From assembly GCA_018434945.1 (NCBI GenBank), contig JAHDOI010000006.1, forward strand, positions 1 through 64,000: a stretch of DNA of 64,000 nucleotides, written 5' to 3'. Shown piece by piece: positions 15,502 to 26,187 of the stretch (positions are counted from its first letter, which is position 1; each line of letters begins with the position of its first letter). Made by a program: the position numbers and the translations under genes. The notes below the pieces were generated by a model that saw nothing but the letters and a program-made list of their open reading frames with translations, was not told the DNA's origin and did not search any database. Source of the stretch: Selenomonadales bacterium (GTDB lineage: Bacteria; Bacillota; Negativicutes; Sporomusales; UBA7701).

Positions 15502-15996
15502 TCAGCGGCCGTACCGCCCAGGGCCGAAGTAATCGCATCCCCGCCGGTAGAGGGCGATGAAGGCGCGGGACATGAGGAAGGTGATGGCGAGGGTGTAGAA
15601 GCTGGTGAACCAGGTCCAGTCGATGTATCTGATGAGGTTGGTGTAGCGCTCGAGAGGGTATTCGACGGCGACGATGCCGGCGCTGAAGAGGAGGGCGTAG
15701 CCGACGATCGCCGCGAGGCCGCGCGTGCGGGTGACCTGGTTGTAGAGGATGCAGAGGACGGGGAAGACCCATAGTTCGAAGAGGATGCTGGTCTCATACC
15801 AGCGGGGGAAAAGGCGTTCGGGGTATTCGAGCATTTTCAGGGAGACGACGGGGCTGCCCCAGATGAAGTCGATGGTGCATTTGAAGAGGAAGACGACGAC
15901 CCAGTCGCGGAAGTGACGCCAGTCGACGGCGAAGACGAGCAGCAGCAGGGTGATGACCGCCGATGCTGTTACGATGGTCTGTTCGGTGACTGTCAT
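15502..15996 (-). CDS. CBO0543-family membrane protein
   Basis: 164-aa integral membrane protein with about five hydrophobic segments. The sequence CTIDFIWGSPVVSLKMLEYPERLFPRWYETSILFELWVFP... resembles the family of short clostridial membrane proteins named after CBO0543. Function unknown. ATG 15996 is preceded by AGGGGGG; the longer frame upstream overlaps the separate 56-aa gene and is not coding. It is probably cotranscribed with that gene, whose stop lies about 80 bp upstream. Confidence 0.65.
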   Translation of the reverse strand: MTVTEQTIVTASAVITLLLLVFAVDWRHFRDWVVVFLFKCTIDFIWGSPVVSLKMLEYPERLFPRWYETSILFELWVFPVLCILYNQVTRTRGLAAIVGYALLFSAGIVAVEYPLERYTNLIRYIDWTWFTSFYTLAITFLMSRAFIALYRRGCDYFGPGRYGR

Positions 15997-16079
15997 GGGT
16001 GTAGCCCCCCTACCGTCCGCCGGTTTTTGGTTAGTATGGCCGGAGGGGCGGGGGAATATTGCGGCCGGCGGGCTGGGCG

Positions 16080-16250
16080 TCAGGTGAGCTGGCCGGCGTC
16101 GTCGCCGGCCGTGTCGGCGGCGGTGAGGGTTTTGTCGTTGTCGGCGGTGCGGGGGCCGTCGTGGAATTGGCCGCTGGGGTTGAAGCTGGAATCGTAGCCG
16201 AGCTGGTCTTTGTCGATGGCCGACCAGGGGGATTTGCGCTTGTATACCAT
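16080..16250 (-). CDS. 56-aa hypothetical protein
   Basis: Small gene with a strong site (GGAGGTG, seven bases before ATG 16250). It encodes a hydrophilic, mostly disordered-looking peptide starting MVYKRKSPWSAIDKDQLGYD and rich in D, T and S at the end. No helix or metal motif and no recognised family. Codon use is GC-rich like its neighbours. The N-terminal KSPWSAIDKDQLGYD stretch looks specific and might be an interaction motif. Confidence 0.6.
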   Translation of the reverse strand: MVYKRKSPWSAIDKDQLGYDSSFNPSGQFHDGPRTADNDKTLTAADTAGDDAGQLT

Positions 16251-16314
16251 GATTTTTCACCTCCGCGGCTAGTTTCCCCGCGGCCGGCGATTATAATCCG
16301 CGCGCGCCGAGTGC

Positions 16315-16665
16315 TCAGGGGCGGGTGGCGAAGATTTCGTCGAGCATGCCGAGCAGGTGGTCGCGGACGACGACGAAGGAGGGGCCGCCGCCGAATTCGA
16401 CGCCGATGGCGGCGGCTTCGAGGGCCTGTTCGCGGCTGGCGCCGGCGGCGATGGCGTTGTTGAGGTGGTTGCCGAGGCAGGGGATGCAGCGGGTGGCGAC
16501 GGAGGCGGTGACGGCCATGAGCTCTTTGTCGCGGCGGGTGAGGGCGCCGGGCTTGTAGTAGTATTTCATGAGTTCGTTGAAGCCGCCATAAAGGTCGGGG
16601 GCTTCCTGTTCCAGCCGCTGGCGGTTGGCTTTGCGGGTTGTGAGGATTTGTTCGAGTTCTTTCAT
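16315..16665 (-). CDS. carboxymuconolactone decarboxylase (AhpD-like) family protein
   Basis: 116-aa all-helical protein of the AhpD/CMD family with the redox motif C60-I-P-C63 and H67 three residues on (CIPCLGNHLNNAI), the arrangement of AhpD-type peroxidase/disulfide reductases rather than true carboxymuconolactone decarboxylase. Its role is likely peroxide or thiol redox chemistry in the cytoplasm. ATG 16665 follows AGGAGAATAGCCC. It stands as a single short gene. Confidence 0.82.
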   Translation of the reverse strand: MKELEQILTTRKANRQRLEQEAPDLYGGFNELMKYYYKPGALTRRDKELMAVTASVATRCIPCLGNHLNNAIAAGASREQALEAAAIGVEFGGGPSFVVVRDHLLGMLDEIFATRP

Positions 16666-16760
16666 GGGCTATTCTCCTCTCGTGAGTGTTCGGTTCAATT
16701 TTCGCAGGCGGCGGCGGGATAATATTGTATTTTCTTGCTGTGTTCGCGACTTAATAGAAA

Positions 16761-16781
16761 CCCTGCGCGGATCGCGCAGGG
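16761..16781. terminator. terminator hairpin
   Basis: 9-bp perfect stem (16761-16769 / 16773-16781) with flanking A/T, 33 bp beyond the minus-strand stop at 16814. Confidence 0.65.
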
Positions 16782-16813
16782 CTTTGAGACAGGGGGGCCA
16801 GGCTTCGGCCGGG

Positions 16814-17788
16814 TTATTTACAGCCGGCGTACATCAGCTGGATGTCGCGGACGATTTTGTAGGGGATGGTGTATTCGAGGTCTTTCCATTTGCCGTGCAT
16901 ATATTGCCACTTGACCGTGATGCCGGTTTTTGTGGCGAAGATGGCTTCGACGAGCGAATCGGGCAGGTCGAAATAGTATGTGAAGGACGCTTCGTACGAG
17001 CCGACGGCTCCCGGACTGGAGGGCAGCGCCTTGAGGGGCCATTCTTTGCCGTCAATCTGGACGGTAACGCTTTGTTTGCTTGAATGGGTTCCCGGGCGGG
17101 TGTCGCTAAGAGTCAGCTGGAGTTGTCTTGTTTGGGCGGCACCGCTGTGGGCGAACAGGTAAAAGTCGGCGGTCATGCGGTTCTTATCGAGGAAGTAGTA
17201 GATGGTGTGGGTGTCGCGCACGCGGTACCATTTGGACCCGTTCTTTTCCTCCTGCTTTATCCGTTCGTCGTCGAGGGCTTGTTTGAGTTCATTAGGGTTA
17301 ATCTGCGGGAGGTGTTTTTCGGCGATGGGGGCAGCATCCGGTTGTGCGGCTCCGGCGGCGGCAGCGGGAGAGGCGCCGTCTGCCGGGTTTGGCGCCTGGC
17401 CGGTGAAGAGGCGGGTGGCGATCGCGCCGATGGGTGAACTGGCGGTAGTCGCCCACCACTTGTCCGTTTGATTGACGAAGGGTTTGCCGGTCGCCCTGCC
17501 GGATGAAGAATACATGGTCCGTTCCTTCAAAATCGCAGTTAACCCTTTTTCACGCACATAATAGCGCGCAATCATGTAGCCCGAGCCGTCTTTATTGACC
17601 GATTTCATCCAAACTTCCAGCTGTCTGTCAGTCGCTTCGCCGGTGAAGGTTACCGCGTTCAGATCGGCTTGGTGCAGCGCATAATGGTCTTCGTGCATCG
17701 TGACCCAGTTGGGCGCGGCGAGGGCGGTGGCGCCGGAGAGGCAGAGCAGCGCGGCGAGCGCCAGGGAGAGGAGAAAGCGTCTGTCCAT
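16814..17788 (-). CDS. secreted hypothetical protein
   Basis: 324 aa from ATG 17788 (GGGAGG six bases upstream). Signal peptide MDRRFLLSLALAALLCLSGA with likely cleavage after ALA near residue 25. The mature protein has a first domain (about 25-120; WVTMHEDHYALHQADLN..., similar in style to small surface-protein repeats), an Ala/Pro linker (about 135-160) and a second beta-rich domain (about 170-320) ending in a cysteine. No family recognised. The upstream sequence has TATAAT-like and TTGACA-like elements on the minus strand but with a 20-bp spacing, so the promoter is not certain. Confidence 0.62.
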   Translation of the reverse strand: MDRRFLLSLALAALLCLSGATALAAPNWVTMHEDHYALHQADLNAVTFTGEATDRQLEVWMKSVNKDGSGYMIARYYVREKGLTAILKERTMYSSSGRATGKPFVNQTDKWWATTASSPIGAIATRLFTGQAPNPADGASPAAAAGAAQPDAAPIAEKHLPQINPNELKQALDDERIKQEEKNGSKWYRVRDTHTIYYFLDKNRMTADFYLFAHSGAAQTRQLQLTLSDTRPGTHSSKQSVTVQIDGKEWPLKALPSSPGAVGSYEASFTYYFDLPDSLVEAIFATKTGITVKWQYMHGKWKDLEYTIPYKIVRDIQLMYAGCK

Positions 17789-18015
17789 CGTGTCCTCCCG
17801 GAAGGAAATATTTATTATAGCTAGTTTCAGCATTTATGCTGTCAAATCCTGCATATTCGGTCATTTTTTGTCGATAATGGAAATTCGCAGGGTTCAGTTC
17901 TCTTGGCCTTATTACGAAAAAACTACATAACGTTTTCCATAATTATACGTCAAGATGCGAAGAAAATTAGAGACGCACGTCCTGACTACCCGATCCAATC
18001 AGCGTTCTCCCGCTT

Positions 18016-18136
18016 GTCGGATAATCACCCGTGCAATGTGCAGGCCGCACCGGAGGATGTGCGCGCCGGTGTACTTTGTTGCGTATGTCGAGCGCGGCAT
18101 CCGGGCAGAGCGCCGCAGATGGGGCATTATCACAGC
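18016..18136 (+). repeat. palindromic repeat family, copy E (degenerate)
   Basis: In the 439-bp gap between 17788 and 18228. The right arm GCAGATGGGGCATTATC (18115-18131) and interior (CCGGAGGA...GTACTTTGTTGCGTATG...GAGCG) follow the copies at 35.8 and 50.9 kb. The left arm pairs with the right one through GATAATCACCC (18020-18030) but has lost the CCGTTCAGAA end. The rest of the gap is AT-rich with no gene seen. Confidence 0.6.
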
Positions 18137-18227
18137 TTTTGGCCGGATATTTTTTATGTTAAGGCGATAAACTAAGAGGAAAATTATGTTTATGGGCGAA
18201 TAGAAAGGAATATTAGGGGGTTTGTCC

Positions 18228-18923
18228 ATGTCTATCGCCGATAACCTGGCTCGCGTCAGGCATAACGTCGCTCTTGCGGTGGCCCGCCGGCGGGAAGTGC
18301 CGGTGACGGGGCCGCTGGTGAAGGTGCTGGCGGTGACGAAGAACCACGAGGCGGCCGAGGTGCGCGAGGCGCTGGCGGCCGGGGCCGAGGCGCTGGGCGA
18401 GAACCGGGTGCAGGAGGCGACGGCGAAGGCCGCGCTGCTGCCGCCGGCCGAGTGGCACCTCATCGGCCATCTGCAGACGAATAAGGTCCGCCAGGCGGTG
18501 CCGCTTTTCACGCTGATCCATTCGCTGGACAGCGAGCGGCTGGCGCTGGAGGTGGAACGGGTGGCGGCCAAGGCCGGCAAGCGCCAGGATGTGCTTATCC
18601 AGGTGAATGTGGCCGGCGAGGATACGAAGTCGGGCGTGGCGCCCGGTGATGTGCTAAGCCTGGCCAGGCTGGTGAGCGGTCTCGCGCATGTGAGGCTGTG
18701 CGGCCTGATGACGATGGCGCCTTTTTACGAGGATGCCGAGCAGGCCCGGCCGGTGTTCCGCGAGCTTTATAGGATATTCGCCGACCTGAAGGCGGCCGCT
18801 CTGCCGGATACGGCTGTCGAGTGGCTGTCGATGGGGATGACTAACGATTACAGCGTGGCGGTGGAAGAAGGGGCCAACATTGTGCGTGTGGGCACGGCCA
18901 TCTTCGGCCCGCGTCATTACTAA
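18228..18923 (+). CDS. yggS: YggS-family PLP homeostasis protein
   Basis: Monomeric PLP-binding protein (PLPBP family) that buffers pyridoxal phosphate; 231 aa. The N-terminal VKVLAVTKNHEA carries the PLP-lysine, and IGHLQTNKVR, the QVNVAGEDTKSG stretch and LSMGMTNDYSVAVEEGANIVRVGTAIFG are all classic. ATG 18228 is seven bases after AGGGGG; TTG 18222 is too close to that site. First gene of the division block, the position held by ylmE in Bacillus subtilis next to sepF. Confidence 0.93.
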   Translation: MSIADNLARVRHNVALAVARRREVPVTGPLVKVLAVTKNHEAAEVREALAAGAEALGENRVQEATAKAALLPPAEWHLIGHLQTNKVRQAVPLFTLIHSLDSERLALEVERVAAKAGKRQDVLIQVNVAGEDTKSGVAPGDVLSLARLVSGLAHVRLCGLMTMAPFYEDAEQARPVFRELYRIFADLKAAALPDTAVEWLSMGMTNDYSVAVEEGANIVRVGTAIFGPRHY

Positions 18924-18937
18924 AAGGGGGAAGCGTC

Positions 18938-19381
18938 GTGAAATTTATGGAGAAGGTTTGGGGCAGCCTGGGTCTTTTCGAGCCGGTGGAGACGGTGGAG
19001 GAGGAGCCGCAGCAGCGCCCCCGACAGGAGGAGCCGGAGAGCAAGGGTAAGAAGGGTGGGAATATCGTGAATTTGCCGACAGCCCAACCCAAGCAGATGA
19101 AGGTTATGGTGGTGGAGCCGTTCGTTTTCGACGACGCCCAGTATGTGGCCGACCATCTGAAGAACCGCAAGCCGGTGGTCATCAACCTGGAGAATACGGA
19201 CAAGGAAGTGGCGAAGCGGATGATCGATTTCATCAGCGGCACGACGTATGCTCTCGGGGGGACGATCCAGAAGATCGGCAATAATATCTTTTTGTGCGCG
19301 CCCAATAATGTCGATGTTGCTTACAACAGCCGCGAGGAGAGCCTGGAGAGGACGATCCTGCCCTGGAACAGTAAGCAGTAG
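18938..19381 (+). CDS. sepF: cell division protein SepF
   Basis: FtsZ-binding membrane anchor that bundles FtsZ filaments and helps build the septum; 147 aa. The N-terminal amphipathic MKFMEKVWGSLGLF is the membrane-binding helix, a charged linker covers 20-50, and the SepF core (MVVEPFVFDDAQYVADHLKNRKPVVINLEN... to YALGGTIQKIGNNIFLCAP) forms the FtsZ-binding dimer. GTG start seven bases after AAAAGGGGG, 14 bp after yggS. Confidence 0.95.
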   Translation: MKFMEKVWGSLGLFEPVETVEEEPQQRPRQEEPESKGKKGGNIVNLPTAQPKQMKVMVVEPFVFDDAQYVADHLKNRKPVVINLENTDKEVAKRMIDFISGTTYALGGTIQKIGNNIFLCAPNNVDVAYNSREESLERTILPWNSKQ

Positions 19382-19413
19382 TATTTTCGGCCGCCGGATT
19401 CGGGAGGATAGAG

Positions 19414-20232
19414 ATGTTGACAGGCAAGAGGATTTTATTCGTCGGCGGCGGCGCGATCGCCGAGGCGCTGGTGCGCGGGATGCTGCAGGCCGGCCTGGTT
19501 TCCCCAGGGCAGCTGACGGTGGCCGATGTGTCGGCGGAACGTCTGGATTATATGGCGAAAACTTACGAGGTGGCGACGGCGCGGGATTCGGCGCCGGCGG
19601 CCGCGAAGACGGATGTGCTTTTTCTGACGGTGAAGCCGCAGGTTATCGGCGAGGTGCTGACGGGGCTTTCCCCGGCGGTGGCGAAGCCGACGCTGGTGGT
19701 TTCGGTGGCCGCGGGGGTTACGCTGGCAACGCTGGAAGATAAGCTGCCGGGGGTGCCGGTGATCCGGGTGATGCCGAATACGCCGGTGGCCGTGGGGGCG
19801 GGGATGAGCGCGCTGGCGCTCGGCCGCCACGCGAGCGACAGGGACGGCGAGGTGGCCGCGGCGCTGTTCGCGTCGGTGGGCCGGGTCGTGACGGTGAAAG
19901 AGGACGCTATGGACGCTGTGACCGGTTTGTCGGGCAGCGGGCCGGCGTTTGCATATGTGATGATCGATGCGCTGGCCGACGCCGGGGTGAGGGTGGGTTT
20001 ACCCCGCCAGACGGCAATAACGCTGGCCGCGCAGACGCTTTTCGGAGCGGCGAAGATGGTGCTGGAGACGGGCGAACACCCGGCGAAGCTTCGCGATATG
20101 GTGACATCGCCGGCAGGCACGACGATCGCCGGGGTGCACGTGCTGGAGCAGAAGGGCGTGCGGGCCGCGTTGATGGACGCTGTGGTGGCGGCGGCGGAGC
20201 GCTCGCGCGAGATGGGGCAGAAGCATAAATGA
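19414..20232 (+). CDS. proC: pyrroline-5-carboxylate reductase
   Basis: Last step of proline synthesis: reduces pyrroline-5-carboxylate with NAD(P)H. 272 aa. Rossmann motif FVGGGAIAEALVRGML (residues 7-22), VIRVMPNTPVAVGAG substrate region and the C-terminal GLSGSGPAFAYVMIDALADAGV ... MVTSPAGTTIAGVHVLE signature. It sits where ylmG (YggT) lies in B. subtilis between sepF and ylmH, and overlaps ylmH by four bases (ATGA), so it is a true member of the operon. Confidence 0.95.
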   Translation: MLTGKRILFVGGGAIAEALVRGMLQAGLVSPGQLTVADVSAERLDYMAKTYEVATARDSAPAAAKTDVLFLTVKPQVIGEVLTGLSPAVAKPTLVVSVAAGVTLATLEDKLPGVPVIRVMPNTPVAVGAGMSALALGRHASDRDGEVAAALFASVGRVVTVKEDAMDAVTGLSGSGPAFAYVMIDALADAGVRVGLPRQTAITLAAQTLFGAAKMVLETGEHPAKLRDMVTSPAGTTIAGVHVLEQKGVRAALMDAVVAAAERSREMGQKHK

Positions 20233-21014
20233 GCGAACGGGAAAAGATTCTGCGCTTTTACCGCGCCAGCGGCGAGTCGGACCTGGCCGCGAGATTGGTC
20301 GACTTGGCCGAGGGGGCTTTAAAGAGCAGACGGTATAAGGTGAGCGAGTTTCTCGATCCTTTCGGCTACAGTATCGCCGAGACGGTGGCCGCCCATTATC
20401 CGCGGGTGAAGCTGGAGAGTGACGGCGGTTATCCGGGGGCCGAGCGGGTGAAGGCCGCGTTTGTCGAGGAGGATTTCCGCGGCAGGCCGGATTTCGAGCT
20501 GGCGGCGCTGGCGGCCGAGGTGGATGTAAGGTATTACAGTATCAGCCACCGCGATGTGCTGGGGGCGGTGCTGGCTTTAGGCGTGAAGCGCGAGGTGGTG
20601 GGCGATATCATCATGGGCGGCCGGGGCTGCCAGATCGTCTGCGACGCGGCGCTGGCCGGGTTTATCAAGGATAATCTGCGCAAGATCGGGGCGGCGCCGG
20701 TGGAGCTTGCGCCGATAGCGCTTGCCGATATCGCGCCCCGCGAGGAGAAGGTGAAGGAGATCCGGGCGACGGTGGCGTCGCTCAGGCTGGATACGATCGC
20801 GGCGGCCGGCTACGGGACTTCGCGCAGCCAGATGACGGAGGAGATCGAGGCCGCGAAGGTGAAGGTGAACTGGCAGGACGCCAAGGGCCCCGCGCAGACG
20901 ATCAAGGCGGGGGATGTCATCTCGATGCGCGGCCGCGGCCGGGTCGAGGTGGTGGAGATCCTCGGCCAGACGAAGAAGGGCCGGACGAGTATATATTTGA
21001 AAAGGTTTATTTAA
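20229..21014 (+). CDS. ylmH: YlmH-type S4-domain RNA-binding protein
   Basis: 261-aa protein with a YlmH N-terminal part (ILRFYRASGESDLAARLVDLAE; the LAALAAEVDVRYYSISHRDVLGAVLALGVKREVVGDI middle section) and a C-terminal S4 RNA-binding fold from about 185 (VKVNWQDAKGP...IKAGDVISMRGRGRVEV). B. subtilis YlmH acts in ribosome quality control by binding stalled 50S subunits; rqcH is also in this window. ATGA overlap with proC and 12 bp to divIVA. Confidence 0.93.
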   Translation: MSEREKILRFYRASGESDLAARLVDLAEGALKSRRYKVSEFLDPFGYSIAETVAAHYPRVKLESDGGYPGAERVKAAFVEEDFRGRPDFELAALAAEVDVRYYSISHRDVLGAVLALGVKREVVGDIIMGGRGCQIVCDAALAGFIKDNLRKIGAAPVELAPIALADIAPREEKVKEIRATVASLRLDTIAAAGYGTSRSQMTEEIEAAKVKVNWQDAKGPAQTIKAGDVISMRGRGRVEVVEILGQTKKGRTSIYLKRFI

Positions 21015-21026
21015 GGGAGTGGGGCT

Positions 21027-21479
21027 ATGCTGACACCGCTAGACATCCATAACAAAGAATTCAAACGCGGCTTCCGCGGCTACAGCGAGGAAGATGTGGA
21101 CGCTTTCCTCGATGAGGTGGTCAAGGATTACGAGAAGCTGTACCGCGAGAACATCGAGCTGAAGGAGACGCTCGACCGGGTGAACAGCAAGCTGGAGCAT
21201 TACCAGCATATGGAGAACACGCTCCACAGCACGCTGGTGATCGCGCAGGAGACGGCCGAGGAGGTCAAGCTTAACGCCCGCAAGGAGAGCGAGCTGCAGA
21301 TCAAGGAGGCCGAGATCCGCGGGCAGAAGCTGGTGGATGAGGCGATGGCCAAGGTGCGCCGCCTGCATGGCGAGTATGAGGAACTGCAGAAGCAGTACCA
21401 GATTTACCGCACGCGGATGCGCACGCTGCTGCAGGCCCAGCTGGAGATGCTGCAGAAAGCGGAAGAGGACGATAATTAG
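21027..21479 (+). CDS. divIVA: DivIVA-domain cell division protein
   Basis: Pole/septum marker that recognises negatively curved membrane; 150 aa. Membrane-binding N-terminal domain MLTPLDIHNKEFKRGFRGYSEEDVDAFLDEVVKDYEKLYREN, then a long coiled coil from about residue 40 to the end. The GFRGY turn carries the exposed hydrophobic/basic residues used for membrane contact. Preceded by AAGGGAG. Confidence 0.94.
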   Translation: MLTPLDIHNKEFKRGFRGYSEEDVDAFLDEVVKDYEKLYRENIELKETLDRVNSKLEHYQHMENTLHSTLVIAQETAEEVKLNARKESELQIKEAEIRGQKLVDEAMAKVRRLHGEYEELQKQYQIYRTRMRTLLQAQLEMLQKAEEDDN

Positions 21480-21481
21480 CG

Positions 21482-21793
21482 GTGGATTTTTCGGCGCTGG
21501 ATGTTCGCGAGGGGCCGGAGGGCGTGACCTTCAGGGTGCGGGTGCAGCCGCGCGCGTCGCGCTCTGCCATTACGGGCCTTACCGGGGATGCCGTCCGGGT
21601 GGCCCTGACGTCGCCGCCGGTGGAGGGCGCCGCCAACGCGGCGTGTATCGTTTTTTTCGCCGAGCTGTTGAAGGTGGCCAAGAGCCGGGTGGTAATCGTG
21701 GCCGGACACAAGAGCCGCGATAAGACGGTAAGGGTGGCCGGCCTGGGCAAGGCTGGTTTTTTCGCCGCGCTCGGGGCGGTAAAGTTTGACTAA
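21482..21793 (+). CDS. DUF167/YggU family protein
   Basis: Small conserved protein (103 aa, GTG start two bases after the divIVA stop). Motifs FRVRVQPRASRSAITG and SPPVEGAANAACIVFFAELLKVAKSRVVIVAGHKSRDKTV define the YggU/DUF167 fold. Its role is not firmly established. The -35 box of the ileS promoter overlaps its last codons. Confidence 0.9.
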   Translation: MDFSALDVREGPEGVTFRVRVQPRASRSAITGLTGDAVRVALTSPPVEGAANAACIVFFAELLKVAKSRVVIVAGHKSRDKTVRVAGLGKAGFFAALGAVKFD

Positions 21794-21815
21794 AAGCGAC
21801 GCGGTCGTATATAAT
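21786..21815 (+). promoter_or_regulatory. promoter of the ileS T-box transcript
   Basis: TTGACT (21786-21791), 18-bp spacer, TATAAT (21810-21815). The -35 lies in the end of the DUF167 gene. Confidence 0.75.
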
Positions 21816-21821
21816 ATTGTG

Positions 21822-22083
21822 CATACAGTATTTTCAGGATAACTGCGGCAACAGCCGAATACAACAATAGCGATGACGGAGAGAGTAGCCTGTCTATGTC
21901 TTTGCAGCGAGCCGGGGGCGGTGGAAGCCCGGCAGGACGGATGCGGCGAAGATCCCTCCCGAGCTGCGGACCGAAGGCAGTAGGCTCCGCCGCGTGACGG
22001 GCGTTAGACGTTTTGAGTGGCGTGAGCAAGTAGGGTGGTACCGCGGGTGAAACCTCGTCCCTTTCGGACTGGGTTTCTTTTAT
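21822..22083 (+). ncRNA. T-box leader, isoleucine-specific (AUC specifier)
   Basis: Leader of ileS. GGCGAAGATCCC places AUC (21952-21954) in the specifier loop. The T-box sequence TAGGGTGGTACCGCGGGT is at 22031-22048, followed by a terminator stem and T-rich tail at about 22050-22083. Uncharged tRNA-Ile should promote read-through. A copy of the dispersed palindromic repeat lies between this terminator and the gene, so it is part of the read-through mRNA. Confidence 0.93.
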
Positions 22084-22086
22084 TTT

Positions 22087-22212
22087 GCGGCCGTTGATAA
22101 GCGCCCATCTGCGGCGTTGGTCCTCCGGGCGCTCGCTCGCCGTACATTCCGAGTACTGTCTTCGCGAGCGTCCTCGGAGCCGCCTTGCATCTGGGCACTT
22201 CTGAACGGCCGC
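22087..22212 (-). repeat. palindromic repeat family, copy A (in the ileS leader)
   Basis: 126-bp imperfect palindrome. Left end GCGGCCGTTGATAAG...CCATCTGC, right end GCATCTGG...CTTCTGAACGGCCGC, with an internal stem built on CTCCG/CGGAG, GCGCTCGC/GCGAGCG and GTAC...GTAC at the tip. Oriented opposite to copies B, C and E. Transcribed only when the T-box is read through. Confidence 0.8.
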
Positions 22213-22289
22213 GGCAATTCTATATTTGGCAGACGAAGAGAACACGGGAGTTTTTGTTTTTTTGGCTATATTTTACGGAGGTGGCTGGG

Positions 22290-25082
<2,793 letters not shown>

Positions 25083-25098
25083 GTATTACGAGCTATGA

Positions 25099-25128
25099 AC
25101 CCCGGGGCTGAGGCCCCGGGTTTTTTTG
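25099..25128 (+). terminator. ileS terminator
   Basis: GC-rich hairpin (AACCCCGGGGC paired with GCCCCGGGTT) followed by seven T. Confidence 0.9.
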
Positions 25129-25206
25129 CCGCCCTGAGGGCAGGAAAGAGGAAATATTTGGCGAAGTATGCCGAGGATAGTGATATTGCGCGCGGGAGGT
25201 TCACGC

Positions 25207-26061
25207 ATGGAGAAAAGTTATACGGCGGAAGAGGTCCTGGAGGCATTCAAGATCGTCGCTCCCTACCTGGACGACGCGACCCCAATCAGTATGGGGACTT
25301 CGGTGGTGAAGGACGGTGTTTATACCACGTACGTCCCAGGCGGAGGCGTCGATTTCAAGTATCAGGTAGGCGAGCAGGTGAAGGGGATGGCGTCCCGCGA
25401 GGCGCTGGCGTCGGGACGGCGGATCGTGCGCCTGGTCCCGGCGGAAAAGTCGCCGCACGGGGTGGCGTTTGTGGTGTGCGCGCTGCCGATCCTGGAGGAG
25501 GGCAAGGCTGTAGGGGTCGTGACTACGGCCGGGACGGTGGAAGGTTATCTGCGGCTGACGGGGGGAGCGGCGACGCTTTCCCGGTCTTCGGAGACGATGA
25601 ACGCCAACCTCGAGGAACTGGCCGCGAAGTCGAGCGAGCTTTCCGCGGCCAGCAAGAAGCTGGAGGAGCTGAGCGGCGAGCTGCTGAAGTTCACGAAGGA
25701 GACGGACGAGATCGTGAGCTTTATCCGCAATGTGGCCGATCAGACGAATCTGCTGGGCCTCAACGCGGCGATCGAGGCGGCGCGGGTCGGCGAGCTGGGC
25801 CGGGGCTTCGGGGTGGTGGCCGAGGAGGTCCGAAAGCTGGCGGGGGTGAGCGCCGAGTCGGTGAAGAGCATCACGGCGTCGCTGAAAAGGATCCAGGGCG
25901 GGGTAGGCAACCTCGGCGGCATGGTGAACGATATCGACGCCAATATCGTCGATCAGGCGTCGTCGGTACAGGAGATCGCCAAAGAGAGCGGGCAGCTCGT
26001 CACGCTCGCCAGGGATCTGCAGGAAGCGTCGGCGACGATGTATCAGTTCACGGAAGGTTAA
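25207..26061 (+). CDS. soluble methyl-accepting chemotaxis-type signalling protein
   Basis: 284-aa cytoplasmic receptor-like protein without transmembrane segments. An N-terminal sensory part (about 1-120, including [31 protein letters not shown]) resembles small heterodimer/DUF-type ligand domains. A C-terminal MCP signalling coiled coil contains the conserved tip [41 protein letters not shown]. It should couple to CheA/CheW. Starts at ATG 25207, seven bases after GGGAGG. No other chemotaxis gene is nearby. Confidence 0.85.
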   Translation: MEKSYTAEEVLEAFKIVAPYLDDATPISMGTSVVKDGVYTTYVPGGGVDFKYQVGEQVKGMASREALASGRRIVRLVPAEKSPHGVAFVVCALPILEEGKAVGVVTTAGTVEGYLRLTGGAATLSRSSETMNANLEELAAKSSELSAASKKLEELSGELLKFTKETDEIVSFIRNVADQTNLLGLNAAIEAARVGELGRGFGVVAEEVRKLAGVSAESVKSITASLKRIQGGVGNLGGMVNDIDANIVDQASSVQEIAKESGQLVTLARDLQEASATMYQFTEG

Positions 26062-26074
26062 AGGACGACGGATA

Positions 26075-26100
26075 AAAACCGGGGCGGCAGCCCCGGTTTT
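26075..26100 (+). terminator. terminator of the MCP-like gene
   Basis: 11-bp perfect stem (26075-26085 / 26090-26100) with terminal T-run. Confidence 0.88.
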
Positions 26101-26123
26101 TGTGTTTGCGGGTGAAAACGCTG

Positions 26124-26152
26124 TTGACGGGGGAGGTAAGTGGCGCTATAAT
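26124..26152 (+). promoter_or_regulatory. promoter of the MFS gene
   Basis: TTGACG (26124-26129), 17-bp spacer, TATAAT (26147-26152). It rules out the upstream TTG at 26152 as start of translation. Confidence 0.8.
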
Positions 26153-26187
26153 TGGAAAAATTACCCTCGGGGGAAGGGGGAGGAGAA

